This document shows, in pieces, positions 1 to 9,229 of a stretch of DNA of 64,000 nt. This DNA is from Nitrospira_E sp052156535 (GTDB lineage: Bacteria; Nitrospirota; Nitrospiria; Nitrospirales; UBA8639): contig NZ_JBQKUP010000042.1 in the NCBI RefSeq assembly GCF_052156535.1, forward strand, positions 62,001-126,000. The letters run 5' to 3'. Under the pieces are notes generated by a model. It was not told the DNA's origin, did no database searches, and saw only the letters and a program-made list of their open reading frames with translations. The translations under genes were made by a program, and so were the position numbers. Numbering within the stretch: position 1 is the stretch's first letter; each line of letters begins with the position of its first letter.

Positions 1-2
1 TC

Positions 3-227
3 GGCGGCGAGAACGCGACGCGAACCGCCCTTGGTATCGGCAGCACCCCGTGGTCGCGCTTCGGACAACTCTGCAACAACGAGCCCCTGCGGCAGGGGCG
101 TCACCGTGGCAAGACCGGGGGCGTTCTCCGAGATGCGACGGAGGCCGAACTGACTGAGGCACGAGGTATCGCAAGGGTCATGATCGAAGCCTATCTTCGG
201 CACCTCGAGGGCTCTGTGAGCCCATGA
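3..227 (+). CDS. C-terminal fragment of an unidentified protein
   Basis: An open frame enters from the left edge and stops at TGA 225-227, giving about 74 residues. It ends with a helix-like charged tail (TEARGIARVMIEAYLRHLEG). The stretch is GC-rich and stop-free in this frame, and a hairpin (258-278) lies about 30 bases after the stop, consistent with a real gene end. I do not recognise the family; the beginning lies outside the window. Confidence 0.5.
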   Translation, partial: GGENATRTALGIGSTPWSRFGQLCNNEPLRQGRHRGKTGGVLRDATEAELTEARGIARVMIEAYLRHLEGSVSP

Positions 228-747
228 TGACCGCTAACCCCGTGCTCAACCGGACCGCCCGCAAGCTTCGCTTGCGGGTTCCCTCCTCGGCACGCTCGCC
301 GGCGGCAGACGGGGAGCAAACGGGAATGAAAGAGGCCGTGGCTACTCGATGTGGGATGGAGGGATAGTGATGAGCGGTCGGCTGAATCGAGTCTGCGGCT
401 GGTTCCGCTTCCCAGCCGCCTGCGGCAGCCGAACGCGCGGCTCGAACAGACTGGTCTCCGGCCCCTTGCTCAGCCGCGGACTCGGTTAGGGCGGAACATG
501 AAAGAGGCACTGTTGGCAGACGGACAAAAAAATCGAGATCGTGCTACACGACTAAAGCGTGGGCCTGTGAACAGCCAGCGAACATTCAGGTGGATTGATG
601 ATAACGCAGACAAGTGCTATCTGTTTTTGCGCATTAGGACTCTTTATGGTTTCCAAAATAAATTTTTCATCGCCAGTAGAAACGAAGATTGGATAATTGG
701 AAGAAGCCACGTGCCCTTGTGGCACCTATGAAGGGGGCCAATTAAAT
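228..747. other. GC-rich stretch without a convincing gene; hairpins
   Basis: About 520 bases. It holds a perfect 8-bp stem with a 5-base loop at 258-278 (CCCGCAAG/CTTGCGGG), placed like a terminator of the preceding gene but lacking a T-run, and another 8-bp stem at 395-419 (GCGGCTGG/CCAGCCGC). An open frame at 351-731 crosses these hairpins and has no protein-like composition, so I do not call it. The phrase ATGAAAGAGG occurs near both 327 and 498. Confidence 0.4.
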
Positions 748-1461
748 TTAACCGGCTTTGCCGTCACCTTTTGTTAGGGTTGGGACAAATTCTAAGAAGT
801 ATTGGCGGGGGAGGAAGGTGTGTTCTTTGGCCAGGGTAAAGCCGGCTTGTTCCATATCCTTGATCACTTGTTCTCTGGGAACCAGATGGCGTTTTGAGAA
901 TCCGAGTGTGCCCGACCGTGCATCGTTGTAGTAGTCGATAATCACCACACGCCCGTTTGGCTTGAGTGCGGGCTTGGTGTTGGCCAGATAGTCGATCTGG
1001 TCTTCTAGGTGGTGATAGACGTCGCACAGGAACACCATGTCTGCATTGTTCCCGGAAAATGTGGGACCTTCTTTTTCGGCCAGAATAAAACGGACTCTGT
1101 CGGCGAGCCCACGTTTTTCCAACTGCTGTTTGTTGTAATTCAACATTTTCTGTTCGACATCGATGGCGATGATCTGTCCCTTCTCTCCCACCGATTCGGC
1201 GAAGCGACGGGTGAAATAACCCGAGCCTGCCCCGATATCGATCACCATCATGCCACGCGCGAGATTCAAGGCCTCAATGACTTTTTCGGGTTGTTGGTGC
1301 TGATCACGTTCCGGGCGTTCAAGAGCGTGAATGTATCTGTTGATATCCCATGTTTTCTGCGCGCAGCTTGCGGTCAGGCTTGTGAGAACAGCAAGAAACA
1401 GGAGGTAGAATATCGTTGGCTTTTTGGACGGTTGTACGGGAGGCGTCGAGCGTTCGTTCAT
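748..1461 (-). CDS. SAM-dependent methyltransferase-fold lipoprotein
   Basis: Predicted class I methyltransferase of about 237 residues attached to a lipid anchor. The start at 1461 is chosen because AAGGA lies about 9 bases upstream and it is followed by a lipoprotein signal: hydrophobic segment, then the lipobox LTASC with Cys33. The SAM-binding glycine loop (VIDIGAGSGYF) follows at about residue 75, then the acidic end of strand 2 (IAIDVE) and a conserved DVYHHL segment. An exported methyltransferase-fold protein is odd, since SAM is cytoplasmic, although similar exported proteins are seen in other bacteria. The substrate is unknown. It is transcribed alone; the frame extends upstream to 1641 but that part is not protein-like. 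Confidence 0.8.
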   Translation of the reverse strand: MNERSTPPVQPSKKPTIFYLLFLAVLTSLTASCAQKTWDINRYIHALERPERDQHQQPEKVIEALNLARGMMVIDIGAGSGYFTRRFAESVGEKGQIIAIDVEQKMLNYNKQQLEKRGLADRVRFILAEKEGPTFSGNNADMVFLCDVYHHLEDQIDYLANTKPALKPNGRVVIIDYYNDARSGTLGFSKRHLVPREQVIKDMEQAGFTLAKEHTFLPRQYFLEFVPTLTKGDGKAG

Positions 1462-1859
1462 ATGTATCATCCTTACATTTATGCCTGATTCTGTGGATAG
1501 GGGGTAAACGGCAAACAATGTACTTTTATAACGGTTGAGGAGACGAGTTTCAAGTAAAAGGTGAACCAATGGTGGCTTGAGGAAATGCTGGAATTCCCCT
1601 GTGTTTTTGGGGAAACCTGAAGAATACACAAGCTGCAGCAACGATGCAGGACTGTTTAAGGAGGCAGTATATGACTCCTATTTTCGTCTGTAGACGTCAC
1701 AATTTTTGAGCCGAAAATAGACTACAGGATGATAATCTGAGAGCGGATGGAGAACGTGAGAAAAGCTATGAGGTGCATAGCGACTCCTGGGGCTGCTTCA
1801 GTCAAGGTGGAGTGTTGAATAAGCCAAGGCTCTACGTCTAGCTTATTTTGAATCGACTC
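1462..1859. other. Intergenic region, nothing recognised
   Basis: About 400 bases between the methyltransferase start and the PAP2 remnant. I see no protein-like frame, strong hairpin or clear promoter here. Confidence 0.4.
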
Positions 1860-2245
1860 ATTGAGGGGATTCCCTACCCACCAGACTTGCTCCCAAAATT
1901 ACAATACTTCCCGTTGTGGCCTCTCAAGGCCCATAAGGAAACGCGGCCATTGAAGGCGCAAACCCCTGTGAGATTGGTTTCATTCGTGGGACCATTCATG
2001 TATATGCCAGAGTCTGAGTGCAAAGCCAGACACAATAGCTACCAATCAGTCTGAGGGAGAGTGAGAAAGACGGCTCTGATTCGAGTCCAGGGTGTGGAAC
2101 GAGAATCCATAACAGACCAAAGGTCATTACCAACCAGGGAGGTCCTGAGCCAGATTTTGCCAAAAGATCTCTTTCATGCATTTGTTGAAAAGATGGATAA
2201 TGGCCAGTCCTGGGACAATCCCAACAGACTGCTGCCAGGATCATT
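1860..2245 (-). pseudogene. Decayed second copy of a PAP2 phosphatase gene
   Basis: The minus-strand frame 1996-2244 contains PPWLVMTFGLLWILVPHPGL, which matches the C-terminal half of the intact PAP2 protein encoded at 3167-4279 (PWLITAFGIVWISVPHPGI). The DNA similarity continues to about 1875 (CAGACTTGCTCCCA is shared with the intact gene near 3343) but is out of frame and carries deletions. The catalytic PAP2 motifs are absent. It is most simply the remnant of a tandem duplication separated from the intact copy by the small exported-protein gene. Confidence 0.75.
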
Positions 2246-2654
2246 TGTAGGAAAATGTCAATACATTGAATGAATTGAGTTACTTAGGCCTTCTTTTCCG
2301 TACCCGACATGCCAGATCAGCTTGACCATAGATTTGGCTACTCCCTTGGGCAATTCATAACAGAAATACCTAAAAATGGTCGTCAAGGGTTTTTGACAGT
2401 TACATCCGCACGGGGGAGGTATAGGATGAAACGAGTTCCCTTAAATTTCCAAGTGCTGGGAGCCTCAACTTTTTTATTGCTTTTCGGGAAGGAGGCTTAC
2501 AAGAAAGCATTTTTCTTCTGCCTAAACTGGATACCTCATGAGACCATTTCATGGTGAAGTTATAGGAAGAGAAAAATGAAGGCTGAGGATCGAGGAAATT
2601 TCCGGGTATGCCAAGCTCTATGAGACCTACACCTAAATCAAATCAGGAGGCATT
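2246..2654. other. Intergenic region upstream of the small exported protein
   Basis: About 400 bases without a convincing gene. An open frame at 2309-2557 has no recognisable features and no good ribosome-binding site. The promoter of the gene at 2655 presumably lies here, but I cannot point to clear -35/-10 boxes. Confidence 0.35.
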
Positions 2655-3002
2655 ATGAAAAACGTGATGAAAAATAAATCTCTCGTAATTTTAGGAAGTT
2701 TGGCCGGAATATGCTTATTAGGAACTGTCGCCTTTGCCAATCCATCCATGGTGCCGGATCATCCCGGATACCCGATGAAAGAATCGAAAAGTCCGGTAAG
2801 TGGCGTATCGACGGCCAATGACCCGGGGCAGGAAAATTTGTATGGCCAGAATGCCTTGAACGCTGCGACTAAAGAATATACTCAAGATATGAAAACCCGT
2901 CGGTCCGGTGTACCGGAAGCAAACGAGTCAGAGAGCCAGAACCAGATGGGTGAACGGAACCAAATGAAGGGTCACAATCAGATGGGTGACCAAAATAAAT
3001 AA
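2655..3002 (+). CDS. Small exported hydrophilic protein of unknown function
   Basis: A 115-residue protein with a clear start: AGGAGG lies 7 bases before the ATG. The N-terminus is a classical signal peptide (basic MKNVMKNK, hydrophobic core, VAFA cleavage site near residue 28). The mature part is polar and low in complexity and ends in repeats of the type NQMG-x-x-NQMKGHNQMGDQN. It is probably periplasmic. No family is recognised. It is a lone gene lying between the decayed and intact PAP2 copies. Confidence 0.7.
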   Translation: MKNVMKNKSLVILGSLAGICLLGTVAFANPSMVPDHPGYPMKESKSPVSGVSTANDPGQENLYGQNALNAATKEYTQDMKTRRSGVPEANESESQNQMGERNQMKGHNQMGDQNK

Positions 3003-3064
3003 AGAGCCAGGTAGAAACCAGAAATGGAGAGAATAAATCAGGGACCTCACTAGGACTCTGGTTC

Positions 3065-3093
3065 CGAGGAGGACTGAGAGAGGGTCCTCCTCG
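3065..3093. terminator. Strong hairpin between convergent genes
   Basis: A perfect 10-bp stem (CGAGGAGGAC / GTCCTCCTCG) with a 9-base loop sits between the rightward small gene ending at 3002 and the leftward PAP2 gene ending at 3167. It is well placed to end transcription from both sides but has no T-run, so intrinsic termination is uncertain. Confidence 0.45.
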
Positions 3094-3166
3094 AGAGAGA
3101 AGGCCATACGATTGGTCGATGAAAAGATCCCAATAGAGAGATAGTCGATGAATGTTCTAAATTCTG

Positions 3167-4279
3167 TCATGGGGAGACAAAATTTACACCTGATCGGATT
3201 GAAAAGATTAGGATTGTGAGGAAAAACATCACGAGTCCTATAATCGCTTCAGTCCAAATGGGCTTGAAGCCGTCGGAGGGATTGCTTTTGATCTTTGTGG
3301 TAAATTCGAATTGAGTCCCCTGCCACCAGATAATTCCCGTCATCAGACTTGCTCCCAGTACGACAAGACTTCCAGTGGAGGTTGCTAAGCCAAGTCCCAT
3401 AATCAGGCATGGCCATTGAGAGGGCCATCGTCCGGGAGGCGGGGTTCCTCCGAAAGTGAGTTCCCGTATCCACCAAAGTCTTAGCCCTAATCCTATCCCA
3501 ATAGTTATCAGTCCGAGAAAAAGTGAGAGGGACGGTTCTAATTCAATGCCTGGATGGGGAACACTAATCCATACGATACCAAAGGCCGTGATCAGCCAGG
3601 GGAGACCATGGGTGAGTGTGTGCTGAAAGAATGTCTTCCACTTTTCAGGAGAATGAATGATGAGCAGCGCAGTTCCGATTCCCACCAGTACACCGCCAAG
3701 CACATCTGTAGGAAAATGGGCGCCGGTGATGACGCGACAGGTTCCATTAAATGCAGCAAGTCCGTACCAGAGCATCTTGGCTTTTGGGAAATGATAGGCC
3801 AGGACTGTGGCCACGGCAAATGATGCGGTGGTATGACCGGAGGGAAAAGAGTCCCATCCACTTTCAAGTGACGGGGCGATTTCCCAGTCCTGGCTTTGCT
3901 TGAGTCTCGGGCGAGGGCGGCCGATGGTATGTTTCAATATTTGGGTAAAGAGTCCGGCGACTCCATGTGCCAGTAAGCTATGAATAGATGCGGATTTCCA
4001 GGTAGGCCATCCAAGTCGGAATCCCACTGCCCCGATTCCCAGGGAAATGAGAACCAGGGTGACCCCGTCTCCTATATGGTTTCCTATAGTGCCAATGTGG
4101 TCGATGGCCGGATGCGTGAAGCTGTGAACGATCTGGAGGGTTGGACCATCTATCTGAGCAAGAAAAGCAAATAAGCCAAGGAAAAGAAGCCCGGATAGCA
4201 CGAATATCACGAGAGGAGTCTGGCGGAGAAGAAACTGCGGACGTCGAGGTGAAGGAGGTGCGGGTGATTGGTTAGTCAC
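3167..4279 (-). CDS. PAP2-family membrane phosphatase
   Basis: A 370-residue polytopic membrane protein with the three PAP2 acid-phosphatase motifs in order: KHTIGRPRPR (K-x6-RP), PSGHT, and CRVITGAHFPTDVLGG (near S/CR-x5-H-x3-D). Members dephosphorylate lipid phosphates such as undecaprenyl pyrophosphate or phosphatidic acid with the active site facing the periplasm. The first helix begins about residue 23. The start codon is GTG (4277-4279) without an obvious ribosome-binding site. The C-terminal part beyond the PAP2 core carries extra helices. A decayed copy lies at 1860-2245. Substrate unknown. Confidence 0.88.
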   Translation of the reverse strand: MTNQSPAPPSPRRPQFLLRQTPLVIFVLSGLLFLGLFAFLAQIDGPTLQIVHSFTHPAIDHIGTIGNHIGDGVTLVLISLGIGAVGFRLGWPTWKSASIHSLLAHGVAGLFTQILKHTIGRPRPRLKQSQDWEIAPSLESGWDSFPSGHTTASFAVATVLAYHFPKAKMLWYGLAAFNGTCRVITGAHFPTDVLGGVLVGIGTALLIIHSPEKWKTFFQHTLTHGLPWLITAFGIVWISVPHPGIELEPSLSLFLGLITIGIGLGLRLWWIRELTFGGTPPPGRWPSQWPCLIMGLGLATSTGSLVVLGASLMTGIIWWQGTQFEFTTKIKSNPSDGFKPIWTEAIIGLVMFFLTILIFSIRSGVNFVSP

Positions 4280-4425
4280 AGGATTGGGGAACGGGATTTG
4301 TCAACAGCCTTGGGCGTATTTTTTCTTCCGTCTATGGAAATTCTTCTCCTCCTTGATCCTCCCTCCCGACCAGTGAAGATCAAAGCGGGGAACTAAAGCG
4401 CTCAGTTCACATGACATTCGTCAGG

Positions 4426-5535
4426 TTAGGGTACCCAATCAGCGAGAAAGATGTTGAATTCTTTTGGGTTGGCGGCATTCCGATCGGATGACCATACCAC
4501 CTGTTTTCCGTCAGGTGAGAACATCGGAAAGCTATTGAAGTGCCCTTTGAAGGTAATTTGTTCGGGGTGCGTGCCATCCTCATTGATCATATGCAAGTGA
4601 AAAGATGGACGCCCCTGATGATCGGGCGGTGTCGACAAGTTTGAGGAATAGATGATGCGCTTCCCATCGGGAGCAAAGAAGGGAGCAAAATTCGAACGCC
4701 CGTTGTGAGTGACCTGCACCTTGTTGGAGCCATCAGCATTCATGATGAAAATTTCCAGGTTTGAGGGTTCCACAAGGTTTTGACTGAGCAGGTCGCGATA
4801 GGCCTTCACGTCCTCGTCAGTTTTCGGATGATGGGCCCGATAGACAATTCGTTTATTGTCGGGAGAAAAAAAGGCCCCGCCATCATATCCGACTTCCTGT
4901 GTCAGTCTTTTCAGATTCTTTCCATCGATATCCATGGTGTACACATCTAAATCTCCATCACGAATGGAGGTGAAGACAATGGTTTTTCCATCCGGAGAAA
5001 TGGTGGCTTCGGCATCGTATCCATGGGCGGAGGTTAACCGTTGTACGTCCCGCCCGCCGATATTCATGGAGAAGATGTCATAATCATCGAGAGCCCACCG
5101 GTAGCGTTCGGTCCTTTCGGGGACGGGTGGACAAAATTGACTACTGATATGCGTGGAGGAAAAAAGGACACGCCGGCCACCGGGGAAAAAGTATCCGCAT
5201 GTGGTACCGCCCAAGCCCAGGCTGACTCGCCGGACATTCGTGCCATCGAGGTCCATGATATAGATTTGATAGCAGGATCTGAGCGTCTTGCCATCCGGTT
5301 CCAGGGTTGATTGGTACACCAAACGGTCACCCTCAGCTGAAAAATACGCTTCGGCATTTTTTCCTGAAAAGGTGAGCTGCCGGATATTGGCCAAATGAGG
5401 TTCCGGTTGATCCTGGTTCGCGGGTTGTTCAGCAGCCAGGGCGGTATTCCACACTAGGAACAAAGACAACAGGCTTAACCGGAGAATGTTTCGAATCGAG
5501 AATGTGGATCGAAGGCTAGAGAAGGTCGGATGCAT
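4426..5535 (-). CDS. Exported PD40/TolB-like beta-propeller protein
   Basis: A 369-residue protein with an N-terminal signal peptide (core LSLLSLFLVW, cleavage near ALAAE) followed by repeated PD40 blades: F-SPDGK-I-F-S-S and YTMDIDGKNLKRLT occur about six times. TolB-type propellers act as periplasmic scaffolds; unlike TolB itself there is no tol-pal neighbourhood. The ATG lies 9 bases after the stop of the M1 peptidase gene, so the two are probably cotranscribed and the propeller may assist that peptidase. Function otherwise unknown. Confidence 0.8.
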   Translation of the reverse strand: MHPTFSSLRSTFSIRNILRLSLLSLFLVWNTALAAEQPANQDQPEPHLANIRQLTFSGKNAEAYFSAEGDRLVYQSTLEPDGKTLRSCYQIYIMDLDGTNVRRVSLGLGGTTCGYFFPGGRRVLFSSTHISSQFCPPVPERTERYRWALDDYDIFSMNIGGRDVQRLTSAHGYDAEATISPDGKTIVFTSIRDGDLDVYTMDIDGKNLKRLTQEVGYDGGAFFSPDNKRIVYRAHHPKTDEDVKAYRDLLSQNLVEPSNLEIFIMNADGSNKVQVTHNGRSNFAPFFAPDGKRIIYSSNLSTPPDHQGRPSFHLHMINEDGTHPEQITFKGHFNSFPMFSPDGKQVVWSSDRNAANPKEFNIFLADWVP

Positions 5536-5544
5536 TCATGAACC

Positions 5545-7716
5545 TCACGGTGAATGGCGAATAATCTCGGGTGTAGAGTGTACGGGTTGAAACATCCCCC
5601 GGGCAATCACTTTTCCTTGCTTGAAGACCAGATAGCTATCCCACCCGTAGAAAAACAACAGCCGTGAAACGGGCTTGACGGCTTCAGGAGACCATCCGAA
5701 AAAGAATGTGACAGTATGATTCGCATCCCGGGGATGGGCGCACGAAATCAGGAAGGCCATTTCCGGGCTCTCGAATGTCTGTTCCCCAATGGAGAGGTGT
5801 CCCGGATGAATGTCCATGAACTTTTCGCAGCTATTGAAGGAACCGGATTCCAACAGACGACGGGCAGAGGGCCCGATGACCAGATAGGAGGCCGATTCAG
5901 CAATGACCGGATCATCGGCTTGGATCGTTTCGATGCCGGGTTGTTTCTCAAGGCGTTGCAACAGAGGTTCTAAGCTTTGAGCTTCCTCTTTTGTCAGGGT
6001 CTGAGGTCTGATGAGAATCCGACGGGTGCCGGTTTCCCACCTATTTAACATGGGTGGAATGTGTGCACGGAGAAGGTGGAGCAGAAGATGGTGCTCAGGA
6101 TCAATGGCGAGTGTGGTCGGACTCGCCGGGAGATGCAGCGTGAACGGTTGTGTGGCCCGATCCACGTTGAGGACGGAGTCATGCATGAGTCCTCCTTTGA
6201 GATCGAGGTGGAGGGGAAGGCGGATGGTGAATATTGGGTCCGCCTGCAGGATTGTTCCGGTCATCGTGAATTGTCCCTGTTGTGTGGGATCTTCCTGGAC
6301 GAGGATATCCTGGATATCCAGGTTTGGTGCGCCGGGTTGATCGATCCATTGGTGGAAAAACCAACTGAGGTCTCTTTCAGCCGCCTTTGAAAAGATCCGG
6401 AGAAGATCGTTCCACTCCAGATAGGTTCCCGTCCCTTCCTGAATAATCCGGCGAACCCCGTTGAAAAATGCCACATCTCCCATTTCTTGTCTGAGTATGT
6501 GAAACACCATGGCTGTTTTTTGGTAGCCAATGGCATTATCCAGCCGGGTTTCTTTGTGGTGGAATGCCCGCACGGGATATTCCTTGTCCGGCTCCGCATA
6601 CAGATTATATTCGTAGACCATCCGCCGTCGGGTATTGAAGGCCTCCTGCTGATGCCCTTTGGCCTCGTCATAATAGTAATTGGAAAGATAAGTAGTGAGC
6701 CCTTCCACCCAATTGCCTTGAGCAAAGTCATTGAAGACGGAATTTCCAAACCAGGAATGGACGATTTCATGACCGAGAGAATAGGGTTGGGTATATCCGC
6801 GTCGAATAACCCCTTCACCTAAGAGGGTGAATGAGGGGAGCCCAAGTCCGCTTGGGAAAAAGTTTTCCACGACGGCAAATTTTGTAAACGGGTAAGGACC
6901 CAGAAGTTCGGTATACATTTGAAGGTAGTCGATGGTCGCTTCTATATATTGGGGAGCCAGGTGTGCGTCTTCTGGGAAAAGATAGGTGGCGAGTTGAATG
7001 TCCTTCCATTCCTTTTTGTTCACCACAAAATGATTGGCCGCCAACGTCAGAGCTTCACTTGGGAGGCTCACCTTCCATTGAGTGGTTCGGCGTCCGTCAG
7101 TCACGGTATTGATAATTTCCCGGCCTTGGGTGATCGTTTCCCAGTCTGAAGGGAGGCTGAGGGTGAGATCATACGTCGAGAGAGTCTGTTCCCATGTGGG
7201 ATGCCAGAATGTTTCATAGGTCAAATACACCCCGTTGGGTCCAATATGTCCGTTGGTGTCATCCGGTTTGACAAAGCGAAGTCCACCTGAGGCTTTTGGA
7301 GAATCATCAATCTGCCCGTGATACGTCAGTGTAAGGACTGCCGGTTGGTCCGGATCATCAAGGTGAGGTAGGGGAATTTCAATAACCCGGCGCGTTGATG
7401 ACGGCGGGATCGCGGTTTTTGAGGGATGAGGGATTGGAAGCCGTGTGCCGTTGAATTCAACCCGATCGATTGTGAGCTGAGGATGCAGGATGAAGGAGAC
7501 GGATGAGTTGGCGCGATGGGATGGAGGAAGATGAACGGTGTCCGATCCGGTAATGGCATGGGTGTCTGGATTTAGTTCAATATGTAATCCATGGTGAATA
7601 GGCATCAACCCCTTGGCTTGGACGGGATTCGCCATCGCCAGGCACAGCAATACCAACCCGAGGACAAATGATGGGACTCGTAAAGCTTGCGGGAAGATTT
7701 GGTGAATGAAATTCAC
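5545..7716 (-). CDS. Exported M1-family (gluzincin) metallopeptidase
   Basis: A 723-residue protein with a signal peptide (VLGLVLLCLAMANPVQA). The zinc site is HEIVHSWFG with the third ligand in NWVEGLTTYLSNYY, the M1 signature HExxH-x18-E. The usual exopeptidase GAMEN loop is replaced by ENFFPSGLG, so classical aminopeptidase specificity should not be assumed. The C-terminal 220 residues are an extra domain of unknown role. The start is GTG (7714-7716) with AAGGA about 9 bases upstream. It lies 78 bases downstream of ftsY and 9 bases upstream of the PD40 propeller gene. Confidence 0.87.
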   Translation of the reverse strand: MNFIHQIFPQALRVPSFVLGLVLLCLAMANPVQAKGLMPIHHGLHIELNPDTHAITGSDTVHLPPSHRANSSVSFILHPQLTIDRVEFNGTRLPIPHPSKTAIPPSSTRRVIEIPLPHLDDPDQPAVLTLTYHGQIDDSPKASGGLRFVKPDDTNGHIGPNGVYLTYETFWHPTWEQTLSTYDLTLSLPSDWETITQGREIINTVTDGRRTTQWKVSLPSEALTLAANHFVVNKKEWKDIQLATYLFPEDAHLAPQYIEATIDYLQMYTELLGPYPFTKFAVVENFFPSGLGLPSFTLLGEGVIRRGYTQPYSLGHEIVHSWFGNSVFNDFAQGNWVEGLTTYLSNYYYDEAKGHQQEAFNTRRRMVYEYNLYAEPDKEYPVRAFHHKETRLDNAIGYQKTAMVFHILRQEMGDVAFFNGVRRIIQEGTGTYLEWNDLLRIFSKAAERDLSWFFHQWIDQPGAPNLDIQDILVQEDPTQQGQFTMTGTILQADPIFTIRLPLHLDLKGGLMHDSVLNVDRATQPFTLHLPASPTTLAIDPEHHLLLHLLRAHIPPMLNRWETGTRRILIRPQTLTKEEAQSLEPLLQRLEKQPGIETIQADDPVIAESASYLVIGPSARRLLESGSFNSCEKFMDIHPGHLSIGEQTFESPEMAFLISCAHPRDANHTVTFFFGWSPEAVKPVSRLLFFYGWDSYLVFKQGKVIARGMFQPVHSTPEIIRHSP

Positions 7717-7794
7717 AAGCCAATTTCCTTGGTTAATTTCCGAACACCATGTTTTTCTCCGACAGAATGCTGTGTGGAAGCAAGCCGGGAGGTA

Positions 7795-8721
7795 TCAGGC
7801 CTCTGAGTCTTCTGTCGGGAGCAAGGCCTCGACAAACGCTGAAGCCTGAAAATCCTGGAGGTCCGCTTCCCCTTCGCCCACACCGATCAAACGAATGGGA
7901 AGATTGAGTTCGTCGACGATCGCCACGACCACTCCACCTTTGGAGGTTCCATCCAGTTTGGTCAAGGCTAAACCGGTGACGCCGAGTGACTCATGAAATT
8001 GTCGGGCTTGTGCAATGGCATTCTGCCCCAGCGTGCCATCCAGAACCAGGAGGGTTTCGTGTGGGGCGTCGGGCATTTCCCGTGCAATAATTCGTTTGAT
8101 TTTTTTTAATTCATCCATCAAATTAATTTTGGTATGCAGCCGACCGGCGGTATCGATGAGCACGACGTCCACATTTCGAGCTTTCGCCGCGACCATGCCG
8201 TCAAACACTACTGCGGCAGGATCGGAGCCCTGCTTTTGTTTAATGACATCAATGCCTGTGCGTTTCCCCCAAATATCCAATTGTTCAATCGCAGCAGCCC
8301 TAAAAGTGTCGCCGGCGACAAAGAGAGTGTGTAACCCTTGTTGCTTTAATCGATGTCCGAGTTTGGCAATGGTCGTGGTTTTGCCGACACCGTTGATGCC
8401 GATGATCAAGATCACAAATGGACGAGGGCCGCGTCGAATGAGTTGTTCCAGCGGTTCCGACTCGCCCTTCCGAAGAATGTCCGTGAGGAGAGTATGGAGA
8501 ACCGCTGTCGGATCGGTCCCACTGAACACCCGTGTTTTATCTTTCAGCATCTCAAGAAATCGCTCGACCGTGTGTATGCCGACATCGGCTTCCAGGAGAC
8601 TGGATTCGACATCCTCCAGGGCGACGGGATCCAGGTGTCCCCGCCCCAGGCGACGCAATGACTTTTGCACGGTCTGACGTGTTTTTGCTAACCCCTTCTG
8701 AAGACGTTCAACCCATTTCAT
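7795..8721 (-). CDS. ftsY: Signal recognition particle receptor FtsY
   Basis: A 308-residue SRP-type GTPase. Motifs are the P-loop GINGVGKTTT, DTAGRLHT (G3), TKLDGTSKGG (G4) and the RLIGVGEGEADLQDF closing segment typical of FtsY. The N-domain helices occupy roughly residues 1-90; the acidic A domain is essentially absent, as in many short FtsY proteins. It docks SRP-ribosome complexes at the inner membrane. It follows ybeY by 49 bases and is the third gene of a phoH-ybeY-ftsY run. Confidence 0.96.
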   Translation of the reverse strand: MKWVERLQKGLAKTRQTVQKSLRRLGRGHLDPVALEDVESSLLEADVGIHTVERFLEMLKDKTRVFSGTDPTAVLHTLLTDILRKGESEPLEQLIRRGPRPFVILIIGINGVGKTTTIAKLGHRLKQQGLHTLFVAGDTFRAAAIEQLDIWGKRTGIDVIKQKQGSDPAAVVFDGMVAAKARNVDVVLIDTAGRLHTKINLMDELKKIKRIIAREMPDAPHETLLVLDGTLGQNAIAQARQFHESLGVTGLALTKLDGTSKGGVVVAIVDELNLPIRLIGVGEGEADLQDFQASAFVEALLPTEDSEA

Positions 8722-8770
8722 AGCTGATGTTCCCGACGATTACGACAAATACGTGATGCATGGCTTTTTG

Positions 8771-9223
8771 TTATGCAAGAAGACGGAGTGTAGGCGAAGA
8801 AAGGCGACTGAAGATCGTGCGTTCTTTTCGCTTCATCCGTTTGGCTTCCCGATCGGTTGTTTCATGGTCATACCCCAGCAGATGAAGGGTGCCATGAATG
8901 AGTAAACGCAGGATTTCCTCATCGGCGGTGTTGCCAAACCGTGGAGCTTGAGCCAGTGCCACGGGAATACAAATCACGACATCACCCACGAATGCCAGTG
9001 GCGACTGTAAGGCATCCTGCATGGGGAAGGCTAGCACATCGGTCGCATAATCCCGCTGCCGGTACGTCCGGTTGAGTTTCTGCATGCGAGTCTTGCCGAC
9101 GAAAGTGAGGCTCAGATTAGCCGAAGAATACCCTGCCTGTTGTAATACGGCTTGTGTCAGGCGGCGCACCGTCCTGGGGCGAACGGATACTCGCCGGAGG
9201 TGAGAACGAAGCCACACAGCCAT
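8771..9223 (-). CDS. ybeY: Endoribonuclease YbeY
   Basis: A 150-residue protein with the invariant metal-binding motif HGTLHLLGYDH near residue 113 and the conserved YRQRDYATDVLAFP segment. YbeY matures 16S rRNA 3' ends and helps ribosome quality control. It starts 6 bases after the PhoH-like gene stops, the common phoH-ybeY pairing. After the motif a basic tail (KRMKRKERT) follows. Confidence 0.95.
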   Translation of the reverse strand: MAVWLRSHLRRVSVRPRTVRRLTQAVLQQAGYSSANLSLTFVGKTRMQKLNRTYRQRDYATDVLAFPMQDALQSPLAFVGDVVICIPVALAQAPRFGNTADEEILRLLIHGTLHLLGYDHETTDREAKRMKRKERTIFSRLSSPTLRLLA

Positions 9224-9229
9224 CGGGTG

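Noticed and set aside
351..731. Plus-strand frame of 126 residues
   Set aside because: Crosses two perfect hairpins and lacks a protein-like pattern.
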